64,000 nt of DNA, from positions 1 through 64,000 of the forward strand of contig NZ_JAJEJQ010000004.1 in assembly GCF_021390575.1 (NCBI RefSeq), in the 5' to 3' direction. The DNA comes from Paraburkholderia adhaesiva. GTDB lineage: Bacteria; Pseudomonadota; Gammaproteobacteria; Burkholderiales; Burkholderiaceae. The notes beneath the pieces are model-generated. The model was not told the DNA's origin. It did not search any database and saw only the letters and a program-made list of their open reading frames with translations. A program made the translations under genes and the position numbers. The first letter of the stretch is position 1. Each line of letters starts with the position of its first letter. Of this stretch, positions 52,807 through 60,829 are shown piece by piece.

Positions 52807-54594
52807 TTAGTCGGCCTCTGTGCCGGGCTGATCAGCAGGCGCATCGGCCACGCCGGCATCCACACCGCCGCCTGCCTTCGCGCGATCGAACCACCACTCC
52901 ACCGGAACCCAGCCCGTCGAACCCGGCAAGTTCTGCGGCAGCGTCAACGAAACCGGCGGGTAGTGTGCGAGCGCATGCAGCTTCGGCACGAGATGGGTGC
53001 GCGATGCATTGCGGAACACCGCTTCCTGATCGGCTGGCAACGCCGCGCCCGCTTCACGCTCGATCAATGCCGCCGCCGCCGAAGGCGTCAGCGTGAGAAT
53101 CGTGCGCGGCAGACGCTGCGGCGCAAGCGTATCCGCGAGCGCCGGATAGCGCTTGTCGAGTACGGCGAGCGTGTCGTCGACCAGACGTGAATCAGGGGAG
53201 AAAATCAGGTAGCCGTTCGCGAGAGCGAGCGTCACCGGGAAATAGCGCTCCGCCGACAGTTGCGACGCAAACGGCGCCTTGCTGGACAAGGCCGTACCTG
53301 AAAGCGCACTGACCGGCCGTTGCCACACGGTAACGCCCGCGCTCTGATCGTGCTTCGTAACCGGCAAGCGACGATAGCCCGAATCGGCGTCGCCGGACAT
53401 GGCGGCCTTCGCCTCGTACGCGCCGATCACGTCGCCAAAGGTCTTGCCAAGTGCGGTCTTCAGCGCGGCCATGCTCGCCACGTCCTGCGCCTTCACGCGC
53501 GCGACGAACACCGGCGCGACCAGCGTGGACTTCGCATACCAGCAGACGGCCGCGGGGCCGGCGAGCTGATCGCCGATCGCAGCAGCGCCGTCCGCGCCTA
53601 CATCGGCCACCTTGCCCAACAAGCCCGCTGCCTCTTTCCAGTCCGCCGGCAAGCTCGTGCACGCTGCCGGATTGGCCGGCAAGGCGCGCCACAGGTCGGC
53701 GCTATTCCACGCCTGAGGCAACTTGCCCGGCTCGATCAAAGCGGAGGTCTGCCAGTTTGCCGCAGCACTGCCGTTTGGTGAAAAATCGAACCGCAGTGCG
53801 TCGATACCAGGGAAAAATGCCTGATAGCCAAACGACAGATAGTTGGCCGACACCACCAGCCGGTGGCCCTTCGGTGCATCGTCCGGTGCGTCCAGCTGAT
53901 AAGCGCGCGCCGCGTCGTCGCGCCCGGAAGCAAGCATCTCCGACACGGCGTCGGCCCGCTCGCCCAGCAAGCTGCCTTTGGCGTCGATCAGCACGCCGGG
54001 GGCGGACATCACGACAAGGCGGTCGTCTTTCGTCGCGAACAGAATCGTGCGGCCAACCGCCAGCTTCAACGCGTAGACCGGCACGTCGCCGGAGAGTTTG
54101 GCGACCTGGCTCAACTGCGAATCGCTCGCGGCAACGTTGCCGAAGCCTTGCAGCAGCTTCACCAGGCCGTTGCGGTGTATCGACATCACCCAGTACCCGA
54201 GGCGGCCATCCGGCGAACGCCACAGCAGCACATGGGCGGGCTCGTCGAATACGCGGCGGATCAATTCATCGCGCCAGTCGAGTTGATGTTCGAACGCGAG
54301 ACGACGCAGCGCGCCTTCTGTGGTTAAGCGCGTATCGTTCGATTCGTAATAGTCGACGAAGTCCTGAGTCAGCACGTCGTGCAGCAACGGCACGCGCAAG
54401 ATGTCGCGCGGCAAACGCGAGAGCGCCTCGCTGTCGATCACCGCATCCGGGTGATGAATATCGAGCACGATTTCGCTTGTCCCGGCGGCTTTGTGATGCG
54501 CGAATGGTCGCCACACCGCCTGAATGACGACACCGGCCACGGCCAGAAGACCGACTACCAGGATTGCAATCTTTTTTCGCGACATCTTCTTCAT
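52807..54594 (-). CDS. yfaA: DUF2138-family protein, YfaA-like
   Basis: 595 residues. One N-terminal membrane anchor (KKIAILVVGLLAVAGVVIQAVW) is followed by a large periplasmic region. DUF2138 marks are LDIHHPDAVIDSEALSRLPRDILRVPLLHDVLTQDFVDYYESN, then RLGYWVMSIHRNGLVKLLQGFG and VVSANYLSFGYQAFFPGIDALRF. It is the first gene of the six-gene operon, so its upstream region should hold the promoter. In E. coli it is yfaA; in Pseudomonas a homologue belongs to the macroglobulin complex. No catalytic motif is evident. Confidence 0.88.
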   Translation of the reverse strand: MKKMSRKKIAILVVGLLAVAGVVIQAVWRPFAHHKAAGTSEIVLDIHHPDAVIDSEALSRLPRDILRVPLLHDVLTQDFVDYYESNDTRLTTEGALRRLAFEHQLDWRDELIRRVFDEPAHVLLWRSPDGRLGYWVMSIHRNGLVKLLQGFGNVAASDSQLSQVAKLSGDVPVYALKLAVGRTILFATKDDRLVVMSAPGVLIDAKGSLLGERADAVSEMLASGRDDAARAYQLDAPDDAPKGHRLVVSANYLSFGYQAFFPGIDALRFDFSPNGSAAANWQTSALIEPGKLPQAWNSADLWRALPANPAACTSLPADWKEAAGLLGKVADVGADGAAAIGDQLAGPAAVCWYAKSTLVAPVFVARVKAQDVASMAALKTALGKTFGDVIGAYEAKAAMSGDADSGYRRLPVTKHDQSAGVTVWQRPVSALSGTALSSKAPFASQLSAERYFPVTLALANGYLIFSPDSRLVDDTLAVLDKRYPALADTLAPQRLPRTILTLTPSAAAALIEREAGAALPADQEAVFRNASRTHLVPKLHALAHYPPVSLTLPQNLPGSTGWVPVEWWFDRAKAGGGVDAGVADAPADQPGTEAD

Positions 54595-55063
54595 GCCGGC
54601 CTCCGGCGGTACCTTCGCGCAGCTTTTTCAGGTCGACTACACCAAAGAGTTCCGAGGGTTGTGTAAATCTCACGAACAGGTATTCGAAATAGCTGCCTTC
54701 CAGTGTTTGCGCCACACGATGGACGTCGGCCCTCCTGGCCGTGCCAGGAGGGCCCGCGAACGGAAATTTGCAGGGAGGACATCTTGAGAATTTCGCAATT
54801 GGCAGAACCGCTTATTCTGACGCAAAGCCAATTCAGGCCATCTCAAATTAATCAAATTTGAATATGGTTCTGGCACCAGGAATGCAAAGACAACGAGGTC
54901 GCCGATCAGGATTGTCGGAATGCATTCGCAATACAGACGACGAATATTTCCGCTCCGGCCGGCCCTGCGCGTTGGTCCTCCACCTGCTGGGTGAGCCGCC
55001 CGACGTCGATTGGCATTTCAAACCGTCGCCTGGCAGCATCGTTACGAACGGCAGTAGACGACC
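54595..55063. other. Upstream region of the yfa operon
   Basis: About 470 bp without a supported gene. Short frames on both strands have no family features. The AT-rich stretch around 54780-54870 is a likely promoter zone for the operon, but I could not identify sigma factor boxes with confidence. Confidence 0.45.
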
Positions 55064-55179
55064 CTACCCGCCCGTCATCCACTGAATGGCCGGCAACGCG
55101 GCATGGAGATCCTGCGCGAGACGCGACAGCGACACGTTGACGATAGTCGCATCAAGCCGATCGCGTTGCGTCGCGCTCA
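55064..55179 (-). pseudogene. N-terminal fragment of a DHA2-type MFS transporter
   Basis: The minus strand reads RLDATIVNVSLSRLAQDLHAALPAIQWMTGG and a TAG. This matches the first transmembrane helix and loop of drug:H+ antiporter-2 transporters (LDATIVNVALP...IQWV). Everything after is lost. It lies next to a MarR regulator and a small membrane protein, a common neighbour set for such efflux genes. Confidence 0.6.
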
Positions 55180-55485
55180 AAACAGACCTTCGCGACGCAC
55201 ACGGCCGAAATGAACCGATGTGAAAACACCCATGACTAGCATGCCGGCAAGCAGCGCCGCGCTATCGACGTTCATGCCCGGCGCGAACGGATGGTAGACC
55301 AGCAGCGCCAGACCAATCAATGCATTCAGCATGCCCCACAGGAAATTGACCAGCGGCGACGACGGCCCCTTGCCATGCGGCGTCGAGAACGGAGAAGGGA
55401 ACACCTCGCCGCGCAGACCTGCGGTGAGATGCGGCATAGCGTTACACAGGAAGGCACCCGCGAAAAAGATCGCAACGAAGCTCAT
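55177..55485 (-). CDS. Small membrane protein
   Basis: 102 residues from ATG 55485. Three hydrophobic helices: SFVAIFFAGAFLCNAMPHLTAGL, PLVNFLWGMLNALIGLALLVY, and SAALLAGMLVMGVFTSVHFG. The motif HLTAGLRGEVFPSPFSTPHGKGPSSP is shared by an unnamed family often found with MarR regulators. It lies 36 bp after the MarR stop. Role unknown; perhaps co-regulated with the lost transporter. Confidence 0.7.
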   Translation of the reverse strand: MSFVAIFFAGAFLCNAMPHLTAGLRGEVFPSPFSTPHGKGPSSPLVNFLWGMLNALIGLALLVYHPFAPGMNVDSAALLAGMLVMGVFTSVHFGRVRREGLF

Positions 55486-55520
55486 GGTTCGTTCTATCAG
55501 AGATGGAGAAGCCGCAAAGG

Positions 55521-55970
55521 CTAGGGAAATGAGGAATCGCCGAGCCGCCGGATGAGTGGAATGGCCGCAGCAAGCGTCGCGACGTCGTGCGGATCGAACT
55601 GTTCGAGCTTCGCCAGCAGCCACTCGCGTTTGGCCGCCGTGCGCCGCTTGCGTTCGTCCAGCCCTTTGCGCGTGATCGCGAACAGGATCTGGCGAGCGTC
55701 CGTGGGATGCGGTTCGCGCTCGACGCATGCTTCTTCTTCGAGGCCCCCGAGGATGATTCTCATAGACTGCGGCTTCATCAATTCGGCGCGCGCGAGATTC
55801 GCGGTGGTCATCGGGCCTTCACGTTCCAGCCGCGCGAGCACGCTGGACTGCGACAGGTTCAGGTCGCCGGGATTGGCGCTGCGCAGCCGGCGCAAAAGCT
55901 GGCCGACAGCGAGCGTCAGATCGGAGACAACGCATTCCAGCGGCGGAGTGGATTCACGGGAGCGGGCCAT
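55521..55970 (-). CDS. MarR-family transcriptional regulator
   Basis: 149 residues from ATG 55970. It has the MarR winged helix: LNLSQSSVLARLEREGPMTTANLARAELMKPQSMRIILGGLEEEACVEREPHPTDARQILFAITRKG, with long dimerisation helices on both sides. A perfect palindrome 18 bp upstream of its start is a natural autoregulatory operator. MarR proteins respond to small phenolic or antibiotic ligands. It probably controls the small membrane protein and the former MFS gene. Confidence 0.9.
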   Translation of the reverse strand: MARSRESTPPLECVVSDLTLAVGQLLRRLRSANPGDLNLSQSSVLARLEREGPMTTANLARAELMKPQSMRIILGGLEEEACVEREPHPTDARQILFAITRKGLDERKRRTAAKREWLLAKLEQFDPHDVATLAAAIPLIRRLGDSSFP

Positions 55971-55987
55971 GCGTGAAGCGTAAATCA

Positions 55988-56017
55988 AGACAGATAAACT
56001 TGCAAGTTTATCTGTCT
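55988..56017 (-). promoter_or_regulatory. Perfect 30-bp palindrome upstream of marR-type gene, likely operator
   Basis: The half-site AGACAGATAAACTTG is followed directly by its exact complement. The site lies just before the MarR start, where a repressor would block its own promoter. The perfection over 15 bp per half is strong evidence of a dimer-binding site. Confidence 0.85.
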
Positions 56018-56194
56018 AATTGTGAACGCGAACTACAACGCGCGCATTCATTCGGAACGTATGCCGGATCGTCGTCCGGCTGAATCCGCCGGTGCGAAGT
56101 TGATGCTCGAATGCCTCATCGAGGGAGGCGGCAAATGGTAGATGTTGGCCGAACATGGTCAGGCTGACCTTGCCCCATTTCCGCGTACAGCACT

Positions 56195-56480
56195 TCATGC
56201 AGCGTCGAGCGTGGCCTCGCATTTGATCGGAGTGCGGTATTCGGTTGAGGAATGAAGGCGTTGCCGATTGTAATAGCCTTCGATCCAGTCAACGATATCC
56301 AGCCTCTCCCGTGCGCATGTTTCGTACCGCATCTGATAGATGCGTTCGACCTTTAGCGCCCTGAAAGCTTTCCATCGGAGCGTTATCCCACGCGTTGGCT
56401 CTGCGGCTCATCGACACCATCATGCCCCAGCCGTTCCACTTATCGACCTGTCCAGATTTCCGCCGCCAGCTCTCTCCCGA
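56195..56480 (-). pseudogene. C-terminal remnant of an IS3-family transposase
   Basis: In two frames the minus strand gives MSRRANAWDNAPMESF (with the catalytic Glu), then ALKVERIYQMRYETCARERLDIVDWIEGYYNRQRLHSSTEYRTPIKCEATLDAA and TGA. This is the end of an IS3 OrfB. A frameshift near 56370 and the missing first two thirds show it is dead. Confidence 0.8.
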
Positions 56481-56529
56481 ACGCTGTTTAGCATGCGTCC
56501 GGCAACAGCGGTTCATGTCACGCCGTGAA

Positions 56530-56896
56530 CGTGGTTCCCGGCAAGGGCGAGCCAATGGGAAAAAACAATTGGCGTGCTTGAGTGGCGCGCATAAATTAAG
56601 AATAATCTTATGTATTTTGAAGGACATTTCATACTTGTCCGAATAAAAACAAGCGATTTTTCTGTAAACTGCAATCAACATACCTGATGAAAATGCTAAC
56701 GAGAAACAATCGGTATGGACTGGGAGGCGGGTCTCGCCGTCCAGAATCCGTGTTGACGCGGCTAACGTCGCCGTTGCGGACACTCATCTGCCGACACCCC
56801 TGAAACATCGGACTGACGTCTGACCATCTTCGGCGTGGGGGTAGGTCGAACGGACTGTGGCAGCTTTGCTGCAGTCCTGCCTGGAGTAAATGTCGC
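56530..56896. other. AT-rich upstream region of the response-regulator gene
   Basis: About 370 bp. The part 56590-56720 is much AT-richer than the rest of the window. It includes the inverted repeat GGACA/TGTCC spaced by nine bases (56621-56639) and a short hairpin (GCAGCTTTGCTGC) 20 bp before the gene. A promoter is likely here. No gene seen. Confidence 0.45.
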
Positions 56897-57592
56897 ATGA
56901 AAATCAAAGTCGTAATTGCCGATCACCATCCAGTGGTTATCGCAGGATTGTCCCAATTTCTGGGCGATATAGGGACCATAGATGTTATCGGTGTAACGGA
57001 AAATTATGCAGAAATCGTAAATCTTGTGAGCAGTGGAAACTGCAATGTGCTCATCATGGGTTTATCGTCGCCCGGCGGTACAAACGGTGATGGTCTCAGG
57101 TCAATCGCAGATGTTCGTCAACAATTCCCGGCGCTCAAGATTATCGTATACACGATGATCAGCAATCAGGCGATAATCAAACAGCTCCTGCAGCTTGGTG
57201 TTCGCTCGGTCATAAACAAGAGCGAAAAAATGGATCATCTCATCGTGGCCATTCATGCAGTCTACGCGGGGGCAATATATTTTCCGGCAGCAGGGGATGC
57301 CACGTCGAACGCGACCAATCGTGCATTGGTTGCCGGATCGAGGTTCCTGGAGTTGTCCAAGCGTGAACTGGAGGTAATCGGGTTGCTCGCGTCTGGCATG
57401 TCGATGAGTGAGATCGCGGAATACAAGCATCGATCGATAAAGACAGTCAGTGCGCAAAAGAGGAGCGCGATGAAAAGGCTTGGAGTCTCTCGCGAAGTCG
57501 AATTGTATCAATATGCGTTCGAATCAGCCCTGGAATTTCCGGACCAGCTGAAACTTGAGAGAACGGCTTCCAGCGGAGAAAGGAAGTCATGA
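56897..57592 (+). CDS. NarL/LuxR-type response regulator with degenerate receiver
   Basis: 231 residues. Residues 1-125 form a receiver fold (VVIADHHPVVIAGLSQFL, INKSEKMDHL with the conserved Lys 108). The usual phospho-acceptor Asp is replaced by Gly 55 (NVLIMGLSSPGG), and the acidic pair near residues 9-10 reads Asp-His. Residues 150-205 are a LuxR-type HTH (LSKRELEVIGLLASGMSMSEIAE, KTVSAQKRSAMKRLG). So it probably acts without phosphorylation, like some RcsB/FixJ-type pseudo-receivers, if it is functional. It stands alone among IS remnants, without a kinase gene. Its last residues overlap a transposase fragment. Confidence 0.85.
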   Translation: MKIKVVIADHHPVVIAGLSQFLGDIGTIDVIGVTENYAEIVNLVSSGNCNVLIMGLSSPGGTNGDGLRSIADVRQQFPALKIIVYTMISNQAIIKQLLQLGVRSVINKSEKMDHLIVAIHAVYAGAIYFPAAGDATSNATNRALVAGSRFLELSKRELEVIGLLASGMSMSEIAEYKHRSIKTVSAQKRSAMKRLGVSREVELYQYAFESALEFPDQLKLERTASSGERKS

Positions 57593-57741
57593 AGAAGAGC
57601 CGGTTCACCGGCGAGCAGATGGTCTCGATCCTGCGTGAGGCAGACAAGGCGCCAGTTACCGAGGTCGCGAAGAAGCACGGGATCAGCGAGCAGACGATCT
57701 ATAACTGGCGGCAGCATGAACGCCCCGGCTATTCCACTTAA
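57589..57741 (+). pseudogene. IS3-family (IS407-like) OrfA N-terminal fragment
   Basis: 50 residues: KKSRFTGEQMVSILREADKAPVTEVAKKHGISEQTIYNW is the OrfA helix-turn-helix of IS407-like elements. After QHE it runs into sequence of another IS end (FTC-type border PGYST) and stops. Its ATG overlaps the stop of the regulator gene. Confidence 0.82.
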
Positions 57742-57780
57742 AAATCTCCGGACCCTGCCCGAACAGGCGATGCCACCTCT
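57728..57780 (+). repeat. Orphan right end of the IS3 element found at 16.2-17.5 kb
   Basis: ATTCCACTTAAAAATCTC, followed by a spaced GCCCGAAC and CCACCTCT, is nearly the same as the right end at 17480-17530. The left end and genes are absent. It marks a deletion joining two different IS3 elements. Confidence 0.75.
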
Positions 57781-57927
57781 CCCGTACCCGTCTTCAGGCG
57801 TGCCGTGAAGGGCGAAGCTGGCAAGGTCGGCAGCGAAGCGACCTACGGTGCGCTCATCTGCAAGTTCGTTGTGAACGGCGGAAATGCGAGCGACTTCCGC
57901 TCCATTCAGGAGCGCTTCGCGGAGTAG
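57781..57927 (+). pseudogene. C-terminal fragment of an unidentified gene cut by the IS end
   Basis: The frame entering from the IS border reads PVPVFRRAVKGEAGKVGSEATYGALICKFVVNGGNASDFRSIQERFAE and a TAG. It has codon use of a real gene and ends 38 bp before a strong terminator, so it is the tail of a once complete gene. Family unknown. Confidence 0.55.
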
Positions 57928-57965
57928 ATCCGGTCCACCGGGAGACCGCTACTTACTTACGCCTG

Positions 57966-57996
57966 GCGGGATGGGTTTTCCCATCCCGCTTTTTTT
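57966..57996 (+). terminator. Rho-independent terminator
   Basis: A ten-base stem (GCGGGATGGG with CCCATCCCGC) around a TTTT loop, followed by seven T. It follows the truncated gene on the plus strand. Confidence 0.9.
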
Positions 57997-58098
57997 CGGT
58001 TCATCGCAGATTTCCGGGGAAAGGCTCTGTTCGACCCTGAGCGGACTGTCATCCTATTTGAGAGCGGACATTCACCGGGTGCAACGGAATGTAGATTC

Positions 58099-58521
58099 TT
58101 ACTCGGGAAAAGTACCAGGTTCGAAGACTTGCGCTACGTCCCGCGCGATCTGCTCTAGGCTGCCAGCTTCCAGCGCGAGATGGGTCGACATCGAACTCGT
58201 CAAGGCGGCAAGTTCGATTGTGAGCGCAACTTGCCCAAGCCTGGTGATTGTCGCAGAGAGATTCAAGTCTCCATCTATGGAAGTCCAACTTTTCGCGCCG
58301 TCCCACCCAGTCCATGCCTCTGCCATTTCGCGAAAGAAGGCAGAGATCGGTCCGACCACGTAAGTCGACGCTCCCACCTCGCCGTGGAATGGTGGATCCG
58401 TGAGCGTGGCGATAAACAGTGTCTCGTCCGAAGCACGAGACGTGACTCGCAAATTCAATGAACCTCCGCCGTGACAGGACTTCACTTCGACACAATCCAT
58501 TTTTGCTCCGCTGGCGTTCAT
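58099..58521 (-). CDS. DUF6228-family protein
   Basis: 140 residues (ATG 58500 is an alternative start). The pattern YVVGPISAFFREMAEAWTGWDGAKSWTSIDGDLNLSATITRLGQVALTIELAAL, then LALEAGSLEQIARDVAQVF, matches DUF6228. Members are small cytosolic proteins often found with polymorphic toxin or immunity genes; their function is unknown. No partner gene is visible nearby, only IS scars and a MITE-like element. It may be an orphan immunity gene. Confidence 0.65.
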   Translation of the reverse strand: MNASGAKMDCVEVKSCHGGGSLNLRVTSRASDETLFIATLTDPPFHGEVGASTYVVGPISAFFREMAEAWTGWDGAKSWTSIDGDLNLSATITRLGQVALTIELAALTSSMSTHLALEAGSLEQIARDVAQVFEPGTFPE

Positions 58522-58616
58522 TCGTTGGGCAATCTTAGCGGATACGCTTGTCTTCGTAGCAACAACGCGCAGACCATTCGTCCGCTTTGGAGACGCAATT
58601 GTGAGTGTCTCTTAGT

Positions 58617-58783
58617 GGCCGATTGTGTTGAAAAACTCATCGAGCAAGTGTTCAGTGCGGTTTTGAGGAGTCCTCTTACCCCTACCCGATGCTCACGAGC
58701 GGTTTGTGAGGCGATCTGAGAGGCCGATTTTTCGCGAGCCGGTCCTGCGCCGCAGAGAACAGAGTTTTTGAACACAATCGGCC
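58617..58783. mobile_element. MITE-like element, 167 bp with 22-bp inverted ends
   Basis: The left end begins GGCCGATTGTGTT and ends AAAACTC; the right end is its inverse with one mismatch in 22. The interior has no gene and no good start. Such ends without a transposase fit a miniature inverted-repeat element derived from an IS. A target duplication is not certain. Confidence 0.7.
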
Positions 58784-58959
58784 GAGTACGGCCTGTCCGT
58801 GAGCGGCCCCCCCGGAAATCCGCGAAGAACCTTTTTTTCTCCCTCTCTTTCAACATCCCATCGTCTGGGCCCGACAATCTTCATCGGAGTCAACGATGCC
58901 CGGCGTCATTACAGCGGAATTTTTCAAGCGTGATCCATTCTCGCGAACTACGAACACAG
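58784..58959. other. Short non-coding region after the MITE
   Basis: Nothing recognisable; a few short frames without family features. It separates the MITE from the 3' end of the ClpP-like gene. Confidence 0.4.
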
Positions 58960-59643
58960 TTATTTGGAATTCCCGTCCGAAACAAAATAACTCACCTGCG
59001 CATCAGCGATCCGACTGGTCAGTTCTGTTACGACCCCTCGTTTCCGCGCCTCATCGGACGAAAGCACCTTCCTCTGGTCTTCACTGTACAGAATGGATTT
59101 GAGTTCACCCTCCCTGAAATCCGAACATCCCTTGTAGATATCAACAAGCATCTGGTTGTATCTGCCCAGAGTTTGCTGTGCCATTTCCAGCTGGTCAGGC
59201 TGCATACGGCTGCTTTGCGAGATGGCGGCTGGGTGCATGATAAACTGTGCCCCCTCAAATGAGGATCTTTCGCTTGCGCCACAGAACAACATGGTGGCCG
59301 CCGACATCACCGTGGCAAGATTGACCGTCACGACAGGAATCCTTGAGCTTTTTATGGCCTGGTAGGCGATATACCCACTGTCCATATCGCCACCATAACT
59401 GTTTATGTACAGATAGATCTTGCCCAGATTTCTGTAATTCATGTTCAGGTCGTCAAGTGCTCCGATCAGCTCATTGGTCTTCTGAATGTTTATGCCGCCG
59501 GTGTAGTATATTTTTGCGATGGTCACTTTTTCCGATGTACTATCGCCTGTCTGGGATATTTTCCTGTAGTCGGCACTGGCATCTGTCATCAGGCAAAGAA
59601 TGATTCCAATGGAAAACAGAAATCGCTTGTAGAAAACGTTCAT
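58960..59643 (-). CDS. Exported ClpP-like serine protease
   Basis: 227 residues. A Sec signal peptide (residues 1-25: KRFLFSIGIILCLMTDASA) is followed by a ClpP/crotonase-type domain. The Gly-rich loop INSYGGDMDSG is at 80-90. The likely triad is Ser114 (TVMSAATML), His137 (FIMHPAA) and Asp189 (SEDQRKVLSSDEA), as in ClpP. The helix and strand layout follow ClpP through GVVTEL. A signal peptide places it in the periplasm, where no Clp ATPase exists, so it must act alone or with a different partner. It is the last gene of the two-partner-secretion operon. Complete. Confidence 0.85.
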   Translation of the reverse strand: MNVFYKRFLFSIGIILCLMTDASADYRKISQTGDSTSEKVTIAKIYYTGGINIQKTNELIGALDDLNMNYRNLGKIYLYINSYGGDMDSGYIAYQAIKSSRIPVVTVNLATVMSAATMLFCGASERSSFEGAQFIMHPAAISQSSRMQPDQLEMAQQTLGRYNQMLVDIYKGCSDFREGELKSILYSEDQRKVLSSDEARKRGVVTELTSRIADAQVSYFVSDGNSK

Positions 59644-59943
59644 GCCGAATTAATCCCTTGTTTCGCACTGCATTATTACTGAAAAGCCTTGTGAGCCGGA
59701 AGCGGTAACCTCAGCCGTCACTCCGGAACAACTCCTGCGGATTTGAACTTCCTTACCAGATCCACTGGCGTCCCGGCATCCGCATGCTACCTTTACCGTA
59801 GATCGCCACGCAGTTCACGGCAGTCGGGGAGTAAAGCGCTGTCTACTCCTCCCCTCGCCCCCCTTGGGGACCGAGAAAATTTGGCCTGCATAGCACCCTC
59901 CCCGGTGGAGAGGGCGTCCGGATGTTTCTTGTTTTGCCTTAAA
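59644..59943. other. 300-bp intergenic region before the ClpP-like gene
   Basis: No gene is visible. On the minus strand a stem with a CCCTC/GAGGG core lies around 59905-59925 and could be a terminator for the upstream small genes or an RNA-processing site. The rest has a separate promoter potential, not resolved. Confidence 0.4.
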
Positions 59944-60180
59944 TCAGATCAGCACGATCAGCCGGTAACCGCGCTGCTCGATGGCGTATTCACTGCGGCC
60001 AGCGCTGCGACCGCAAGTGCCGCCGTCACGTCCTGCCCGGTCGACAGCACGGAGCTCGATCTCACCTGATTGGCCGCTGTCAAACGCAATCTCAAGTTGA
60101 TACATCTTTGGAGTGAACGCGGCTAGGAACAGCGAAATAACCAGCGCGAACATGACCAAAGTGATGGTTCGTCGTAGCAT
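59944..60180 (-). CDS. Small membrane-anchored protein, unknown
   Basis: 78 residues. One N-terminal transmembrane helix or signal anchor (TITLVMFALVISLFLAAFTP), then a periplasmic-like tail with two Cys and several Arg residues. It lies six bases after the next small membrane gene, so both are probably translated together. Not recognised. Confidence 0.55.
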   Translation of the reverse strand: MLRRTITLVMFALVISLFLAAFTPKMYQLEIAFDSGQSGEIELRAVDRAGRDGGTCGRSAGRSEYAIEQRGYRLIVLI

Positions 60181-60186
60181 GATGGA

Positions 60187-60417
60187 CTAGCGCTGGATTG
60201 TATTCGTTGAAAAAATGATTGCCAGGATCAGGCGCAGAAAAGCCAAACTGAAAACAAACGAAATAATCAGGGCAATGATCGCGGTCCGGGGTGTCCACTG
60301 CAGTCGCATTCTGCCGCGTTCCTGCCCGATTGTCCTTTGTGACCTCGTCAGCCATTTCACGTCGCGTGTACCGGATGTATATTCCTGCTCACCCATGGTT
60401 TTAGTTTGATTTGTCAA
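60187..60417 (-). CDS. Small single-helix membrane protein, unknown
   Basis: 76 residues, or 69 from the ATG at 60396. A basic cytosolic half (DVKWLTRSQRTIGQERGRMRLQWTP) is followed by one helix (AIIALIISFVFSLAFLRLILAIIF). It starts next to the winged-helix gene stop and is tightly packed in the operon. Not recognised. Confidence 0.55.
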   Translation of the reverse strand: MTNQTKTMGEQEYTSGTRDVKWLTRSQRTIGQERGRMRLQWTPRTAIIALIISFVFSLAFLRLILAIIFSTNTIQR

Positions 60418-60418
60418 A

Positions 60419-60829
60419 TTATTTTGACGTAGCAGTCGTAACCAGCCTGTACAAGGCTTTACTATTGGTTTTGTGCGGGTACTTGCATCGCCTGATTATA
60501 CCGGCCTCAAGCAGTTCATCCATCGCCTGATGGACAGCTTGTGCCGGCAGTCCGGTCACGTTACTGATCGGCGGGAATGATAGACAGGTATCCTCGTCGA
60601 ATGACAGCACGTGTGCGATAACCTGAGCCGTGAGGAATGCCGGGTCAGAAACACCCAGTCCGGCTCGTGCCTGGGTGCGCCGGGCGATGCCGCTGAACGT
60701 GATCGAACCCTGTGGGCCGGCGCACCAGTCCGCAGATGTCGCGCTGTGTGGCAGACGAAGCTGCCGCACGATGGACAGCATCCCCGCATAGCGACCTGTT
60801 TTCTCCTCCTTTATATGCTTACCCGTCAT
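60419..60829 (-). CDS. Winged-helix-like DNA-binding protein
   Basis: 136 residues. The central part (DPAFLTAQVIAHVLSFDEDTCLSFPPISNVTGLPAQAVHQAMDELLEAGIIRRCKYPHKTNSKALYRLV) fits a winged helix with recognition helix around LPAQAVHQAMDELL. Its ATG overlaps the stop of the polytopic membrane gene. It may regulate the operon. Family name not certain. Confidence 0.65.
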   Translation of the reverse strand: MTGKHIKEEKTGRYAGMLSIVRQLRLPHSATSADWCAGPQGSITFSGIARRTQARAGLGVSDPAFLTAQVIAHVLSFDEDTCLSFPPISNVTGLPAQAVHQAMDELLEAGIIRRCKYPHKTNSKALYRLVTTATSK

